From positions 79,549,945 to 79,613,944 of the forward strand of contig CM075855.1 of NCBI GenBank assembly GCA_037975125.1: a stretch of 64,000 nt of DNA, written 5' to 3'. The position numbers were made by a program, and so were the translations under genes. Positions 50,831 to 63,823 of this stretch are shown here, one piece after another. The notes below the pieces were generated by a model that saw only the letters and a list, made by a program, of their open reading frames with translations, did no database searches and was not told where the DNA came from. Each line of letters starts with the position of its first letter. The stretch's first letter is position 1. The stretch is from Latrodectus hesperus. Lineage: Eukaryota > Arthropoda > Arachnida > Araneae > Theridiidae.

Positions 50831-53329
50831 CCATTTATAGTGTGGTTTATCACATTACTGCTTTTTTGTTTATTTTAGAATGAAAGATTTTTTACCGCCT
50901 TTTTAATTACGAAAGATGAAATTGGTTTTTTACAAAATCTTTTTTGTTAAATTTTTTTAAGGAATATATATTAGGCAATTCATAAGCACTATGAATTTTA
51001 CAAAAAGAAATCGTGGAAAATTTTATAGGAATTAAAATGTTGCATTATAGGTACTTAAAATCAACGAGCAGTTATAAATTAGTCTTGAAAAGAACAATTA
51101 TAAAAGGAAAGGATCATCATATCTTATTAAGTTCTTACTGTTCACAATGGAAGGTTATAAGTTCTATCTTAGCCACAGTTAACCAATGAGAATTGGAAGT
51201 TTATGCTTTTTGTACTCATATCTGTTGTGGCGTGTGCTTGTGAATTTCCAGTTACCAAAGTTGAAACCTGTGAATAAATAGGTCAATTATTTATCGATAA
51301 AATGTCTTCATGGCAGGCAATGCTTTTGAAGCTCAAATATAAAAGCTAAATTACTAATTGAAAATTGGCGTCTTTGTACACTGCATAACCAAATCTTAAG
51401 AAGATAATTCTAAGTATTAGTAATTAAGTTTAATTATAAGTGTTTAGTATTACAAACTTTGCTTTAGATTATATATAAAATGTTCATAATTAATATCCTG
51501 TTTAGTTAATATTATCTTAGGATTTAATCACACAGAACGGGTAATATCCAGTTCTATCAATGAACACCAGTGAACAAATTATGATTGAGGATGAGCATGA
51601 GATTAATAATGCTGATGTCAACTACAATTGTAGTTAATTTTATTTCTTTAATAAATTCGCTTTGACTAGAAGTTGATTTAAAAAAATATTATTTAAGGTG
51701 AATAATATCTACTTACGATAAAGCTTTTTTTAAATAAGAATTTAAATTTACTTTCTTTATGAATTTTTATGAGATTCAAAAGATGCTATTATAATTAACA
51801 TCAAAAGACATGGGTAATTTTAGGAGAAATCTTAATCTTTTTTTCATCATCATAATCATGGTCTGATTATTCTTTGATCAGAATTATCAATTACATAAAA
51901 TTTTTCCCATTCTCTTACAGCCTCTTCTTCAGTTTAAAGGAATATTTTCCTTGATCCGATAGTTCGATTGCTTCATAAAAAAATATTTTTTATAAAATAA
52001 AAAAGATTGTTTGTTCCCATCTTGAAATCTGACAGGTTTTAATTATTTCTGCTCTGTTAATTTCACACGATTCGTCTGTATCTGAAGTGTTACTCTAACT
52101 TATTCATCCCCATATTTAGATTTTAAAGTGGAATTACATGATTTTTTTATTTCTATAAGCTCGAACATTGTTTCCTAATTCGGCAGATGAGTTTGTTATA
52201 TCGATGTTTACTTTAAAAAAAGTATCTTATTTAAATTAATCTTTTATATATATATATATGAATGCAGTATTTTTATAAATAATTTTAGATTTTTAGTTTT
52301 TCAAATTTAACATAAAAAAAAACTGAAATATATTTTTTCAAATAAATTTCAAAACTTACAAAAAAATCTGAGAAATTGACTATTAAACTATATCAAAGTA
52401 TGAAAATTGGAGAAATGATTAAAAAGTTAAAAATTCTTTGGGTTATTTTCTAAAATTCCATATTTAGCATTATTTTCTTTTAATATAAATTTCTATTAAT
52501 ATAATTGGGCACAATATGATAATAAAATATATAATAGTTTTATGCATTTTATTAAAGTATATTAATGACAAAAAAGCTTGTTTTTCATCTGATTTCCATT
52601 AATAATATATATATCTTGCATTATAATATTATGCATATATCAAACATACATATTATACACTCATACATAAAATATATAGTATGTACTTATAATTAGTTTT
52701 AAAATGAAAACCATAACATTCATAAAACTCAGATTTTTACCGAACACTTTGACGGAACAATCAATATAATTTTAACCAAGATATTTAAAATCATGACAAG
52801 CTAATTGTTTAGAGACACATTTCACGACACACACACACACTGCTCCAAGTTCTTAATATTGTAATTATTAATTTTAATAATATTGTAATCCATAAGTTTT
52901 TAATATTGTATTATTTGTTAATTTATTGAAGAATATTAGAATTGTAGCCTGTATTGTGAGAAAGATTACTTAGTATTAAAAGCTTTTTTTTCTGGTTAAA
53001 ATATTAAAAATTAGTTATTAATAATAATTTTAAATGTATCTGAAAATAAAATCTATGTTTCTATTCCTGAAGTTTAACAAATTTTGTTGTGTAAAAATTT
53101 TCAAATTATCGAAAAAATCTTTATTTAGTTAACAAACTTGTATATATTCATAGTCAATCCTATAGCATGTTTTCTGACAAATTGCTAGTGCCATAAAATC
53201 CGCTACTTCTAAATAAATGATTTTTCAAATTACTTTGAGGTTTTTCCATGACAAAGCAAAGGATTAGACAATATTCATTGAATTGAATGTTCTGATTTAT
53301 ATGAATTTTGTTTTTCCTGAGATTACGGA
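50831..53329. other. AT-rich stretch, putative intron
   Basis: About 2.5 kb of AT-rich non-coding sequence. A short (AC)n run is at 52828-52840. The minus-strand frame 53160-53345 has no motif. Confidence 0.45.
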
Positions 53330-53600
53330 CAAGAAACTTCTCCACACCGAGGATACTAATTCACTTTTTCATTTGATTTCTGTCGGAAGTTCACTTTGAA
53401 TTCGACGTTTTGTTTCTGATCTATGATCGCAATCCATTGAGCTGAAATGTGCAGGCGCAGACAGGAAGTTGGTAACAAAAAAGCAATCAATTGAGCTTTC
53501 GATGAAAGAGAAAAATTGAGAGCTTTTCTCCGAAAAGAGTATGATTTTGTTCCATTTGGAGAGATTTTTCCGGGTTTCTACGGAAAGTTTTTTTATCGTT
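53330..53600. other. GC-richer island, possible conserved non-coding element
   Basis: Balanced composition with CpGs at 53400-53470 and no repeat hallmark. The minus-strand frame 53369-53611 has no recognisable domain. It could be regulatory. Confidence 0.2.
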
Positions 53601-53949
53601 GCATGTTGCATGAAACATCAATAGAACATTGAAAAAAAAAAAAAGACGGCGAGACAATCTAAATTTACAATACAAGTTTTTTTTTTTAATTCTAAAATTC
53701 CAAATTGTTTTTAATGCAACTTTTTATTTTGTACATTTTATCTAAAAGTCACTGCTGAGAAGAGTAATACTGGTATTTACAATGAGTGTAATAAATTGTC
53801 TGCTTTTTGTGATTAGTAGTCTGTGACTGTTTTGGTTGTCAGTAGAATCTGTGACACGCGTGAACACTTGAGTTTTTATAACTCTTCGAAAACTTATTAT
53901 ATGGCATTTTAAATACTTTGGTTATGAAGTAATAGTGATACACACATGT

Positions 53950-54480
53950 AACTCCATGGCACTTGTTGGACCAGGGTCTCCCTTACAATTCGATTCCAAA
54001 GCAGTATTTCGAATTTATTTTTAAGTTTTTGACATCCTTTTCAACCTCTTCGAGCCATTATTTCCTTAGTTTTCCTCGTTTTTCCTGGCCTTTTACAATT
54101 TTTTGGTACATCGGTTGTCATTCATTTTTTTATGCGTCCCAGCCAATGGATTCTTTACGATTTCATATGGTTTATTAGACCTTTTTTTTTTACAGATTTT
54201 GAATTTCATAGTTATAACATTTTCTCCAATCATCAGAATCTTTGATTGGTCCTAATATTGCTCTTAAAATCTTTCCATCTCGGGTTATCAACATCTTTTC
54301 ATGTTCAATTAAAGTCCGAGCCCTTTTGATCTATAAATAACAGCTGGTTTGATCATAGCTCTTACACCAATAGTTTCGTCTTCCGTGTGATCATATTAGC
54401 TCTTATTAGTTTCAGTAATGCAAACATTTTTTGACTGATACCCACATCTAGTTTATATAAATGATGGCTATCATTTGGGA
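53950..54480 (-). mobile_element. RTE-type LINE, 3' end
   Basis: Minus-strand translation in shifting frames gives the end of a reverse-transcriptase protein. It reads KPAVIY, then HEKMLITRDGKILRAILGPI, DDWRKCYNYEI, LGRI and a basic tail with RPGKTRK near 54060-54100. This order is the C-terminal signature of RTE-like (BovB/RTE) polyproteins. Several stops and frameshifts are present and the upstream reverse-transcriptase core is not seen. The 3' end is near 53950, and a SINE inserted just beyond the 5' side at 54521. Confidence 0.7.
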
Positions 54481-54520
54481 ATGAATCATAAACAAAACTA
54501 AATGGGATCCATGTGGTAAA

Positions 54521-54814
54521 GTGTTGCACCAGCATACTCCCCTTACGTGACCAAGAGTTGGGCTCTACCTGTTAGAGGAAGTAGCCGGTTAGGATTCCTC
54601 TTAGGAAAAAACAGCAATCTCAAGCAGAAGGCCCTTAATAAGACCTGCCACCTCAGATATATCATTTCTCTTTGAAGACAATGCGACCACGAATTATTTA
54701 ACTTGCTACAGCTACCGTTGGTGAACACAATAGATATTCAGTTTATTCGGGATTCGAACTCCGTACCTTCTGATGGTGAGAACGACGCTCTAACCAACTA
54801 GGCCAACGTGATTT
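54521..54814 (-). mobile_element. tRNA-derived SINE, family C, copy 2
   Basis: On the minus strand the head reads CCTAGTTGGTTAGAGCGTCG (A box) and GGAGTTCGAATCCCG (perfect B box). The body shares ordered words with 28665-28997. A duplication TGTGGTAAA flanks it (54512-54520 and 54818-54826, extended to CCATGTGGTAAA and CCCTGTGGTAAA). The insertion is fairly well preserved. The minus-strand frame 54543-54728 is accidental. Confidence 0.8.
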
Positions 54815-54826
54815 CCCTGTGGTAAA

Positions 54827-56329
<1,503 letters not shown>

Positions 56330-56860
56330 TGAATAAGATAAAATATCGGATTTGTTCGATTATCTTAAGTGCGGAAATAAGTTCCACGTCGTCCTTAAGT
56401 TCTAAACTTAAGCAAACTTCGTTAATATTACCCAACTTAACATTGCACATAACGTTTAACGAGCGGACATGTGAACATTTACCGGAGGAAGAAAGTACGT
56501 AAACATTCGGAAGTAATTGTACAAAAATAAGAATGGCGCCAAAATCACATCTCTTTCGCAAACTCAGTCGTTATTAGGGGATGAGATGGCGGAAGTGGCG
56601 ACTTCATTTTTTTATGTTCGGATCCCTCGAGATCGAGAGTTCCGCTTCGATTACAGAGAAAGTGCTGAAAACGAAAAGAATTTTATTTTTCTGTTGGCGG
56701 TGGTCAGGCACGACGTGCCTCATTTTCTTTCTTTTCATTGCCCTCGCCAAATTGGCTGTTTGTCCGTTTTTCCTTTCGCCGCATGAGAGCATCACGCAAT
56801 GCTGTGGTAATGTTGCGACATATTTATGATAGGAAATCGGTCGCTGTGAAAAAAAAATTT
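56330..56860. promoter_or_regulatory. Candidate regulatory island
   Basis: The most CpG-rich non-repeat block in the right half. It contains three CTTAAG(T) words (56362-56410), ATGGCGCCAAAA at 56533 (an E2F-like core), and CpG clusters at 56585-56660 and 56695-56790. Overlapping frames on the plus strand (56517-56829) are open for 80-90 codons but disagree with one another and show no domain. An enhancer, an alternative promoter or a non-coding exon are all possible. Confidence 0.3.
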
Positions 56861-57464
56861 CGTGTTGAGTGTGAATTATTGTTTCTAATGTTGAATGTTA
56901 CGGAAAAAAAAAAGAAAAAAAAATTGGACTTTAATAATATTTTGCTTATAGTATTTTCCAAAATTTTAAATTTCTTGTTATTATATATTTAATAATATAT
57001 TTTAATTTTCATAATATTTCGATATTCATAGATAGAGCTGAATTTTTAAATTCCTTAAAAATTTTGAGACAAATTTCAAAAAATATATATATAATGAAAT
57101 TATTTTAAAATACAAACTAAAATTTATTATGTGAATTTTTCTTGATTTCATATGCATTCAATTTCAATTCATTTCAGTTTTTATATAATTTAGAAGCAAT
57201 GCTGTTTCATGCAACACATTTCTTGTACTTCTAATATTTCTAAAAATATGACTTGAATTTAAAAAGTACGACTAAATTTTTAAAAATATGAAAAATAATG
57301 AAACATTTCCTTGATTTTAAGTCAATATCTATAATTCCCATTTTTGTCATTTGTACATTTCTTCTAAATGGCGCAATTATTTATTTCCCTTGCAATGCAA
57401 AAAAATTTTTTAACTTAAAATTAAGGAATTTGTTTACTTTTTGTTTAACTTTTAGCTGTGAAAA

Positions 57465-57485
57465 GGCAAAAAATAAATAAATAAA

Positions 57486-57522
<37 letters not shown>

Positions 57523-57547
57523 AAATAAAAAAAATAAATAAATAAAA
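57465..57547. repeat. (AAAT)n microsatellite
   Basis: Tandem AAAT/TAAA units with slippage variants AAAAT and AAAAAAT. The minus-strand frame across it is artefactual. Confidence 0.9.
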
Positions 57548-59254
57548 GTATTGTGAAATTCTTATTTTAAACATCGGATATAATATGTAAAATGGGAATT
57601 TATCAATCCAATAAATCAAAACTTTTCTGTGCCCACATTTACCTATTAATATATATGTAATCTCTCTCAAATGCATATCAATATATTGACACTATAGGAT
57701 ATTGTAATCTCAAAATATTGAGATATACATGAATTCTCTTCGCACTAACTTTTTTGGTGATTGAGAGGTAAAAAAGTGCATAATTAACTTGTAACCGATT
57801 TTCCAATTCACATAAATAATTGTTCATTTGTTCAAGTTTACTAATCATGATTATTATATAATTTTTAAGAAGTAAATATATATATTTCAAAGAAATTTTA
57901 TTAATAAATTAGTAAACATAAAATTTGCCATGTTTCCACTTTTTAAAATTTTACCAGAATTTTATAAGTTTTTAGTTCAATATATTTTTGATTGTCATAT
58001 GTACATTATCACCCTATTTTAAAGTTTTACGTTTTCAATCGGTTTCTTAGATGCTGATTTAAGAAAGTGTCTGAAAATCATGAATAAAATATTTATTATC
58101 ATTAACTTATATATATTTCAATTACTATAATATTTTAGCCAATTTTTGTATTGGGGAAAGGCAAATTGCTTATCTCTCACAAATTATTACTTAATTTTTT
58201 AAAAGGTTCTTTCATATGTGTTGATCAATTCACCTAAAAGTAACCCATTATTTGGCTATATTTAAATTTTAATAATTTTCTGTAGTAAGGGTAGTCACAG
58301 CAAATCTGATACATTCAAAATGTGTAACGGAACCTTATATTCCAATGTTTTCAAGCAGCTTTTTACATTTGTTTGTAATTTACATCTATTTATAATTTAA
58401 TTTCATTGTTTAATAACGCAAGCTATGAAAAATTTTCTTAAAGTAATTTTTTCCGTATTCCAAGTATTTTTTATAAGCATATAAAAAAACTAGTCATTTA
58501 ACTAATCAAAAACTAGTCATTTTATTAAATGATGAAGTGAATTAATTTTAGGTGCATTAAGGTTAACACAGGCTGGCTATATTATGTAATTAGTTTTATT
58601 TCCTTGAAAAAAAATCACTCTTCTACAATTTCTTTTTAAATTAAAATACGATTAATGCAATTAAATATTTCATGTGTTTCTATCTAACCCAGTATATAAT
58701 CCGTCGTTCTTCAATATTTTTTGGATGCAAAGATTAAATAAATTTAAAAATTGCTGAAGATTTTAAGTTTTTTTAACCCTCCATTATGGCAATTCTAGAG
58801 AGAGAATGTATTTCTTATTTTAGTAGTTCCGGCGTATATCGTTGGAAATGTTCGTGTATTTCAAAGAAAATGCTAGTTTTTATTTTTACAGAATTGCATC
58901 AGTTTTTTTCGCTGGTGCGCTTTAAGTACTTCAGAAAAAATCTTTGAATATTTCCTTTTATCAAAACTTTATTTTATAAACGGATTTAAAGTGATCATTA
59001 AATTCTAGTCATATCTAGTCAAGACTTCTGTATTTTATTTAAATTTAGAAAATTGTTGAGTCTTTTATTTTGCTCATAATCTTTAGTTTAAATTGTTATT
59101 CTTATAATTTTTTAATGCATTTGAATTCTGCTTGATATTGCTACTTTTTTTTAAATTTAAATAACATTTTTAATTTATATTTTAAATATTATAAACTAAT
59201 TTATTTTTCCTACATTTTAAAACGTAATCAATTACTAAAAACATTCAATTACTA
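57548..59254. other. AT-rich stretch, putative intron
   Basis: About 1.7 kb without a recognisable feature. Confidence 0.45.
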
Positions 59255-59392
59255 AAAAAGATGGTTCAAGAGTTCTTGTATTTGAATCCCACCTTGGTCT
59301 TGGATGCTTGGTTCGGAACTCTCTTTAACCCAGTTTGTCTAGCTCTCTTGAGCAAAAAGTAACCACTGAGCAACAAACAAAACAATCATCTA
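59255..59392 (+). mobile_element. Partial SINE, family A
   Basis: Starts inside the B-box region (GATGGTTCAAGAGTTCTTGT, TTGAATCCCACCTTGG) and continues with GGATGCTTGG, CGGAACTC and ACCACTGAGCAACAAACAAA, matching the 3' part of 60005-60188. The tRNA-like 5' part is truncated. Confidence 0.65.
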
Positions 59393-59737
59393 ATGATTTT
59401 AACAGGAGTTTGGAGGTTATAACATCATTTAAAATTAGAAAGCGAGCTTAAAATAGGCTAATACTTTTATTTAATATTTTCAAAAGATAAACATTTTGTA
59501 ATTCTGCTTAGTAAATAATCTGACAATGTAAATTCCAGAAATTTATGCCAAACAAAGGAAAAGCTTTTGAGGGATTTGGAATAGTTCCCGAAGTGAAATT
59601 AAATGAAATATTGGTATTGTAACTATTTGATAAATTGTGTGGTTCAAAATAATTTTTAAATCTTTCCTAATAAAATCGATAGTTGAATTGAATTTAAATT
59701 AAGAATCGTAAAAATACACTAATTTTTTTAGCCATAA

Positions 59738-59870
59738 AGTGATTTCTTTCGTTACAGTTTTATCCTGAGTACACCATTTTATTACGATTCTCATTGGCTT
59801 ATACAATATCTATGAAGCCATATAATGTTTCATCCATGTTATATATCGTATTGAGGCGGCGTTATCAATC
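59738..59870 (+). repeat. Dispersed repeat E, copy 2
   Basis: Homologous in order to 10011-10135 (ATTTCTTTCGTT, TTACGATTCTCATTGGCTTA, ATAATGTTTCATCCATG, ATCGTATTGAGGC). The copy is followed by GC-richer DNA up to 59980 in which the open frame 59794-59982 has no recognisable domain. Confidence 0.55.
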
Positions 59871-59992
59871 TGACTTGTCGACGAATTTGCTGCCTGCCTT
59901 CAAATCGCATTCTTCGAGCGGCAGCAAACAAGGCGAAGTTCACCATCTGAATCTAGGGCCTTGTCGAAGTTCACTTTATTAGTAAAACGATT

Positions 59993-60004
59993 TCTTGTAT
60001 AAGG
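59993..60004. repeat. Target-site duplication of SINE A
   Basis: TCTTGTATAAGG recurs exactly at 60189-60200. Confidence 0.9.
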
Positions 60005-60188
60005 GAGCCGAGCTGGCAGCCGAATGGTTAGCGCTCTTGCCTTCGGTTCAACAGTTCGTGGGTTCGAATCCCACCTTGGGCATGGATGTTTGTAGTGGTT
60101 CGGAATCCACTTTAAGCCGTAAGTCCCGGTCTAATTAGCCCTCGTGTACAAAAAATGACCGTTGAGTGACAAACAAACCATAAACCAA
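60005..60188 (+). mobile_element. tRNA-derived SINE, family A, best-preserved copy
   Basis: A complete 184-bp copy bounded by a perfect 12-bp target duplication. The head contains GCCGAATGGTTAGCGCTC (A box) and GTGGGTTCGAATCCCACC (B box). The body GTGGTTCGGAATCCACTTTA, GTCTAATTAGCCCTCGTG and AAAAATGACCGTTGAGTGAC ends in CAAACAAACCATAAACC. It serves as the reference for the other family A copies in this window. A functional tRNA gene is unlikely: the acceptor stem cannot be closed and a long body follows. Confidence 0.92.
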
Positions 60189-60200
60189 TCTTGTATAAGG

Positions 60201-60719
60201 AGCAAAACCTCCGTTTGAGAAGCAGTTTTACATTGACACATGGTCAATAGAACAGCAGAAAAAGCAAAATGAAAATGACGTGACAAAACATCCACTTTAG
60301 TTTACATCAGCAAGGACGATTTAAATTTTGAAAAATTTCATTAATAGAATTCTATAAATTAATAATTGCAATATTTGTAAACAATCTCTTTTGAATCTTA
60401 ATACTATTGCTTTGCTTACGTTTATTTACATAAAAAATTTTCGTTTAATTAATATTGCTGAAATAATAAAAAGCAGATTTATATAAAACATGGGTTCCAA
60501 AAATTCCTTAAATTAATTTTTTTTAAATTTAATATGAAGATCTGAAAAGCTTTAACTCAGACTTTTGCCATTCATCTAAGATTTTGTTTCGGGCAAATTT
60601 GAGATTTAACCTTTTTTTAAAAAAAAAATTACAATATGTTGTTCATTAAGCATTTTTTAAGAATTTATTGTTTTATTCATTTAAAACTTGGATAGTTTAT
60701 AATTCTTTAGACTTAAGAA
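60201..60719. other. AT-rich stretch, putative intron
   Basis: About 520 bp without a recognisable feature. Confidence 0.45.
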
Positions 60720-61130
60720 AAATCAAGTATTCACGAGGGGTTTTAAAGTATTCTATTTATAACTCCACGCATGTGCCACTTTATTTGTTATTTGGGGTCA
60801 TAAATATCCCATTCTCATTCTTTTTAAGACTTTACCTGCTCCTTAGTGGAGTAAAAACAGTTTTATGGAGGGAGAGCAGAGTTCAATGGAGCACGATCTC
60901 TTCAACCTGTTGTGCCATAACCTAAGGTGCTTCATATTTCACGTTTCCCCCTTTTTTTTCCTTTATGGCTGGAGCCTCGTTCGTGTCTGGAAAGAGATCC
61001 CAGGAATGAGATTATTCTGCTTTTCTGAACATTCTATGACGCCAAGGTTGACCAGTAATTGACTGCAGCCCGTCAGGTGGAAAGATATTTGGCGTCAAAT
61101 TAATCTGGTCTTAACTCCATACGAATGTGT
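60720..61130. other. GC-richer island, possible conserved non-coding element
   Basis: Balanced composition from about 60735 to 61130, not matching any repeat in the window. Frames on the plus strand (60668-60925 and 60865-61062) are open but overlap in different frames without domains. TTTATAACTCCACGCATG at about 60757 and GGCGTCAAATTAATCTG at about 61090 stand out as possible binding-site clusters. Confidence 0.25.
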
Positions 61131-62515
61131 GAGAAAATGGGTCTGGACATGTGACTAAGCGAATAGATGTCTACTAATCTGATGAATATTTGTTGGCTTG
61201 TGTCAGTAATATGTGAAATATACCGATACATGAAACGTCGCTTTTAGAAGGAAATTCTCTTAGTCCTAATTCACTTCTATTTGCGTTTACTTTAGGTCTT
61301 TTGCTGTAATGTTATGCACAGAAATTGCCTATTCAGTCGAAGATTTAAATATTAAATCCAACTAAATTTACCTTACCTTAACGATATAATTTAAGGAAAA
61401 TGATTCTCTCCAACCTAAGGGATATGATGTATTATTTCCTGCATTAGAAACAACAATGAAACAGAATTTTAAATGTGTATTTGAAATTTTATATAAATCA
61501 CAAACTTTCCATTCAGAATCTTTTAAATTTATTTAAGACTATTTTTAAGATATGCAAAATTTAAAAAAATAATTAATCTTTAGCGAATATTTAAAAAACA
61601 CTAACTGAATTTATAGCAATATCAACTTAGTTAAAAGTGGTTAGAACATTTCTCTAAGAAGTCTTATTTATTCTAAACAGAAAAGTTTAGAATTTGTGTA
61701 ACATTCAACTGTTGAAAAGCTATTAGGTAACTTTAGATGGCATTAAATATTTGAGGCTCTATATAAGCTAACTGTTTTGTCATCAAATGCTTATTACTAT
61801 TATTATGAAACAATATATAAAATGAGGATATAAAGATTTCCCATCTATCAAACTGACGATTTTAATATCTTGTGGTAATTTTTCTGTTAATAATTATAAA
61901 GGTAGGAACTTCATTATTCTTTGCATAATATGCTTACAATTACATGAAAAGTTGGAGCTTTTTGGCTTAAAGTTATGACAAAATTATTATGTAAATGACA
62001 ATTTTTTTCTTAAAAATAAATACATATGTTTAAGTTTTTTCAGGGTAGTATATAATACCATTGTGCACACGCAGTCATACGCTTTAACTGCTTAATTTGC
62101 ATACGTTTTCATAGCAACAAAATTAATTTCTGCCATAGGCATATCTGAGGATAATTACTTAGAAAATAAAGAATTAGTTTCTGAGGAAATGAGTAAATGA
62201 TTTCTCAAATTTCTCTTAATTATAATTTATTAATTTGAAATTGGAATTTCTTCGTATTTTAAATGTCGGTATTTTGATACATTCAAGTTTCCCGTTTTTA
62301 ATCTGAAAGTGAATTGATATAAAAATATGCTTATTATACCTTAATTAGAAAATCAAATGATAAATAGGGCATATAAAGTTAAATTTTGACATTTTAATTT
62401 TAAAATTTTATAAGCATTTACATGAATCATGAGTTCTTATTTTATGAATATAAGAGTCCTATTGTGACCAATACGAACAGCTAGATTGCAAATGGATGTA
62501 GATTTCAAATTGCAT
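61131..62515. other. AT-rich stretch, putative intron
   Basis: About 1.4 kb without a recognisable feature. Confidence 0.45.
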
Positions 62516-62592
62516 GCATATATAATATAATATAATATAATATAATATAATATATATATATATAACATATATTTTATATAATATAATATGCC
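62516..62592. repeat. (TATAA)n and (TA)n microsatellite
   Basis: Seven or so TATAA units followed by TA repeats and a second shorter run of TATAA. Confidence 0.9.
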
Positions 62593-62739
62593 TTTTTTCA
62601 TTTCATATCTTTATTTTTGAAAGCATTGAGTGCTTAAGATTGTGGTAAAAGAATTTCTTTATACAAAATGATTTTTTGTCATTTTGAAGCATTTTTTAAA
62701 ATTCTGTCCCGTTCATTAATGTTTGGGGAGACCTCCCGG

Positions 62740-63120
62740 GCAAAATTAGATAGCAAAAACAGTTTGTGAATTCTAATATCCATTAGAAAATGTTTCAGAA
62801 TTTTGCAGAAATTTTAAGAGCTTAAATTCTGGTTCAATAGAAGCAAGCAATCTTGTTAATCTCTTTCCAGCATGTTAAATTTCTCAGTAAGTTTTCCGCT
62901 TTTGAAATTGCCACTCTGTCGGCCATCTCTGGGCTTCAATTTGGCGACCGTTTCGAGGACGGTGCCGTGCAGAGGAGCTGACGACATCTAAATTGCTTTC
63001 TCTGCACTCGCAGAAATCGCATCGGATAATTAACTTCTGAGCTGTGGGAGCAAAATCCCGGGCGTTACTCCCACTCAACCCTTGGGCAATTTGCTTCCTC
63101 CGAAGTAAATAAATTTAAAA
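62740..63120. other. GC-richer island, possible conserved non-coding element
   Basis: CpG-containing, balanced sequence, strongest from 62880 to 63110. It includes GGCGACCGTTTCGAGGACGG and CCCGGGCGTTACTCCCACTC. The minus-strand frame 62884-63078 has no recognisable domain. It is not similar to other repeats in the window. Confidence 0.25.
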
Positions 63121-63691
63121 TATCCCAAATTGTTTACATTTTCATTTGCCTAGGAAATTAATGGCTAAAACTTGTTCCTTCGATTGATTTTTGGGGATTA
63201 CTTCCTGGACCGTATATCGAGAAGTGGAAAGGTGATTTTGTCAACTAAGCGATTTATTTTGAAAAAGGATGCGATAGTCTATTACTTATTTTTTTCGATC
63301 GAACAATTTTTTTACTTTACATACTTGAAGAAATGAGCTTTGTTGCGATGTTTACAAATATTAAAATAATTATATTTTAAAAAAACCCACACAAATTGGT
63401 TTTATGAAGTGAGAATATTTATTTGGGATGAATAAGCAGATGTCAGATTAACCTAATAAATAACAAACATAATATTCGATAATCGTCTGCCAAATAAAAA
63501 TTTGATAGAAATTTAAATACATGATTAAGTAGATGTGTCCATGTGCTTATATTAATTTGGAAAATTGCCAATAGAAATTAAATAATCTTAATAGCGTATA
63601 TAAATGTAAGAGTGGAAATATAATTGGTTTCGTTTTATGTTGTAATTAAAATTTGTAATGAAGATATGATTCTAGGTAAAAGTTTATAATA

Positions 63692-63823
63692 GGGTACCCC
63701 TTGGATTTTTTGGACGCCAAGATAAATGCCAAGATTTGACTGAAAAAATGGCCACTACACAAAAGCTAAATTAAGAAAAGTTAAATTATAAAGCCAAATA
63801 TTTCGCCAAACCAACGGGTACCC
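63692..63823. mobile_element. Short inverted-repeat element (MITE-like)
   Basis: 132 bp bounded by GGGTACCCCTTGGATTT on the left and, mirrored, GGGTACCCGTTGGTTTGGC on the right. Inner GCCAAG and TTTGGC words continue the symmetry. The interior is AT-rich and non-coding. No target duplication is obvious, so the superfamily is undetermined. It could also be a palindromic fragment of a larger repeat. Confidence 0.45.

Noticed and set aside
54740..54805. tRNA gene on the minus strand
   Set aside because: This is the head of SINE family C, with a long non-tRNA body and a flanking duplication.
56581..56829. 82-codon frame with a hydrophobic middle as a membrane protein
   Set aside because: Other frames over the same bases are equally long and there is no splice structure. 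The openness follows from the higher GC content.
60030..60090. tRNA gene
   Set aside because: The A and B boxes are good, but the acceptor stem does not close and a SINE body with a target duplication follows.
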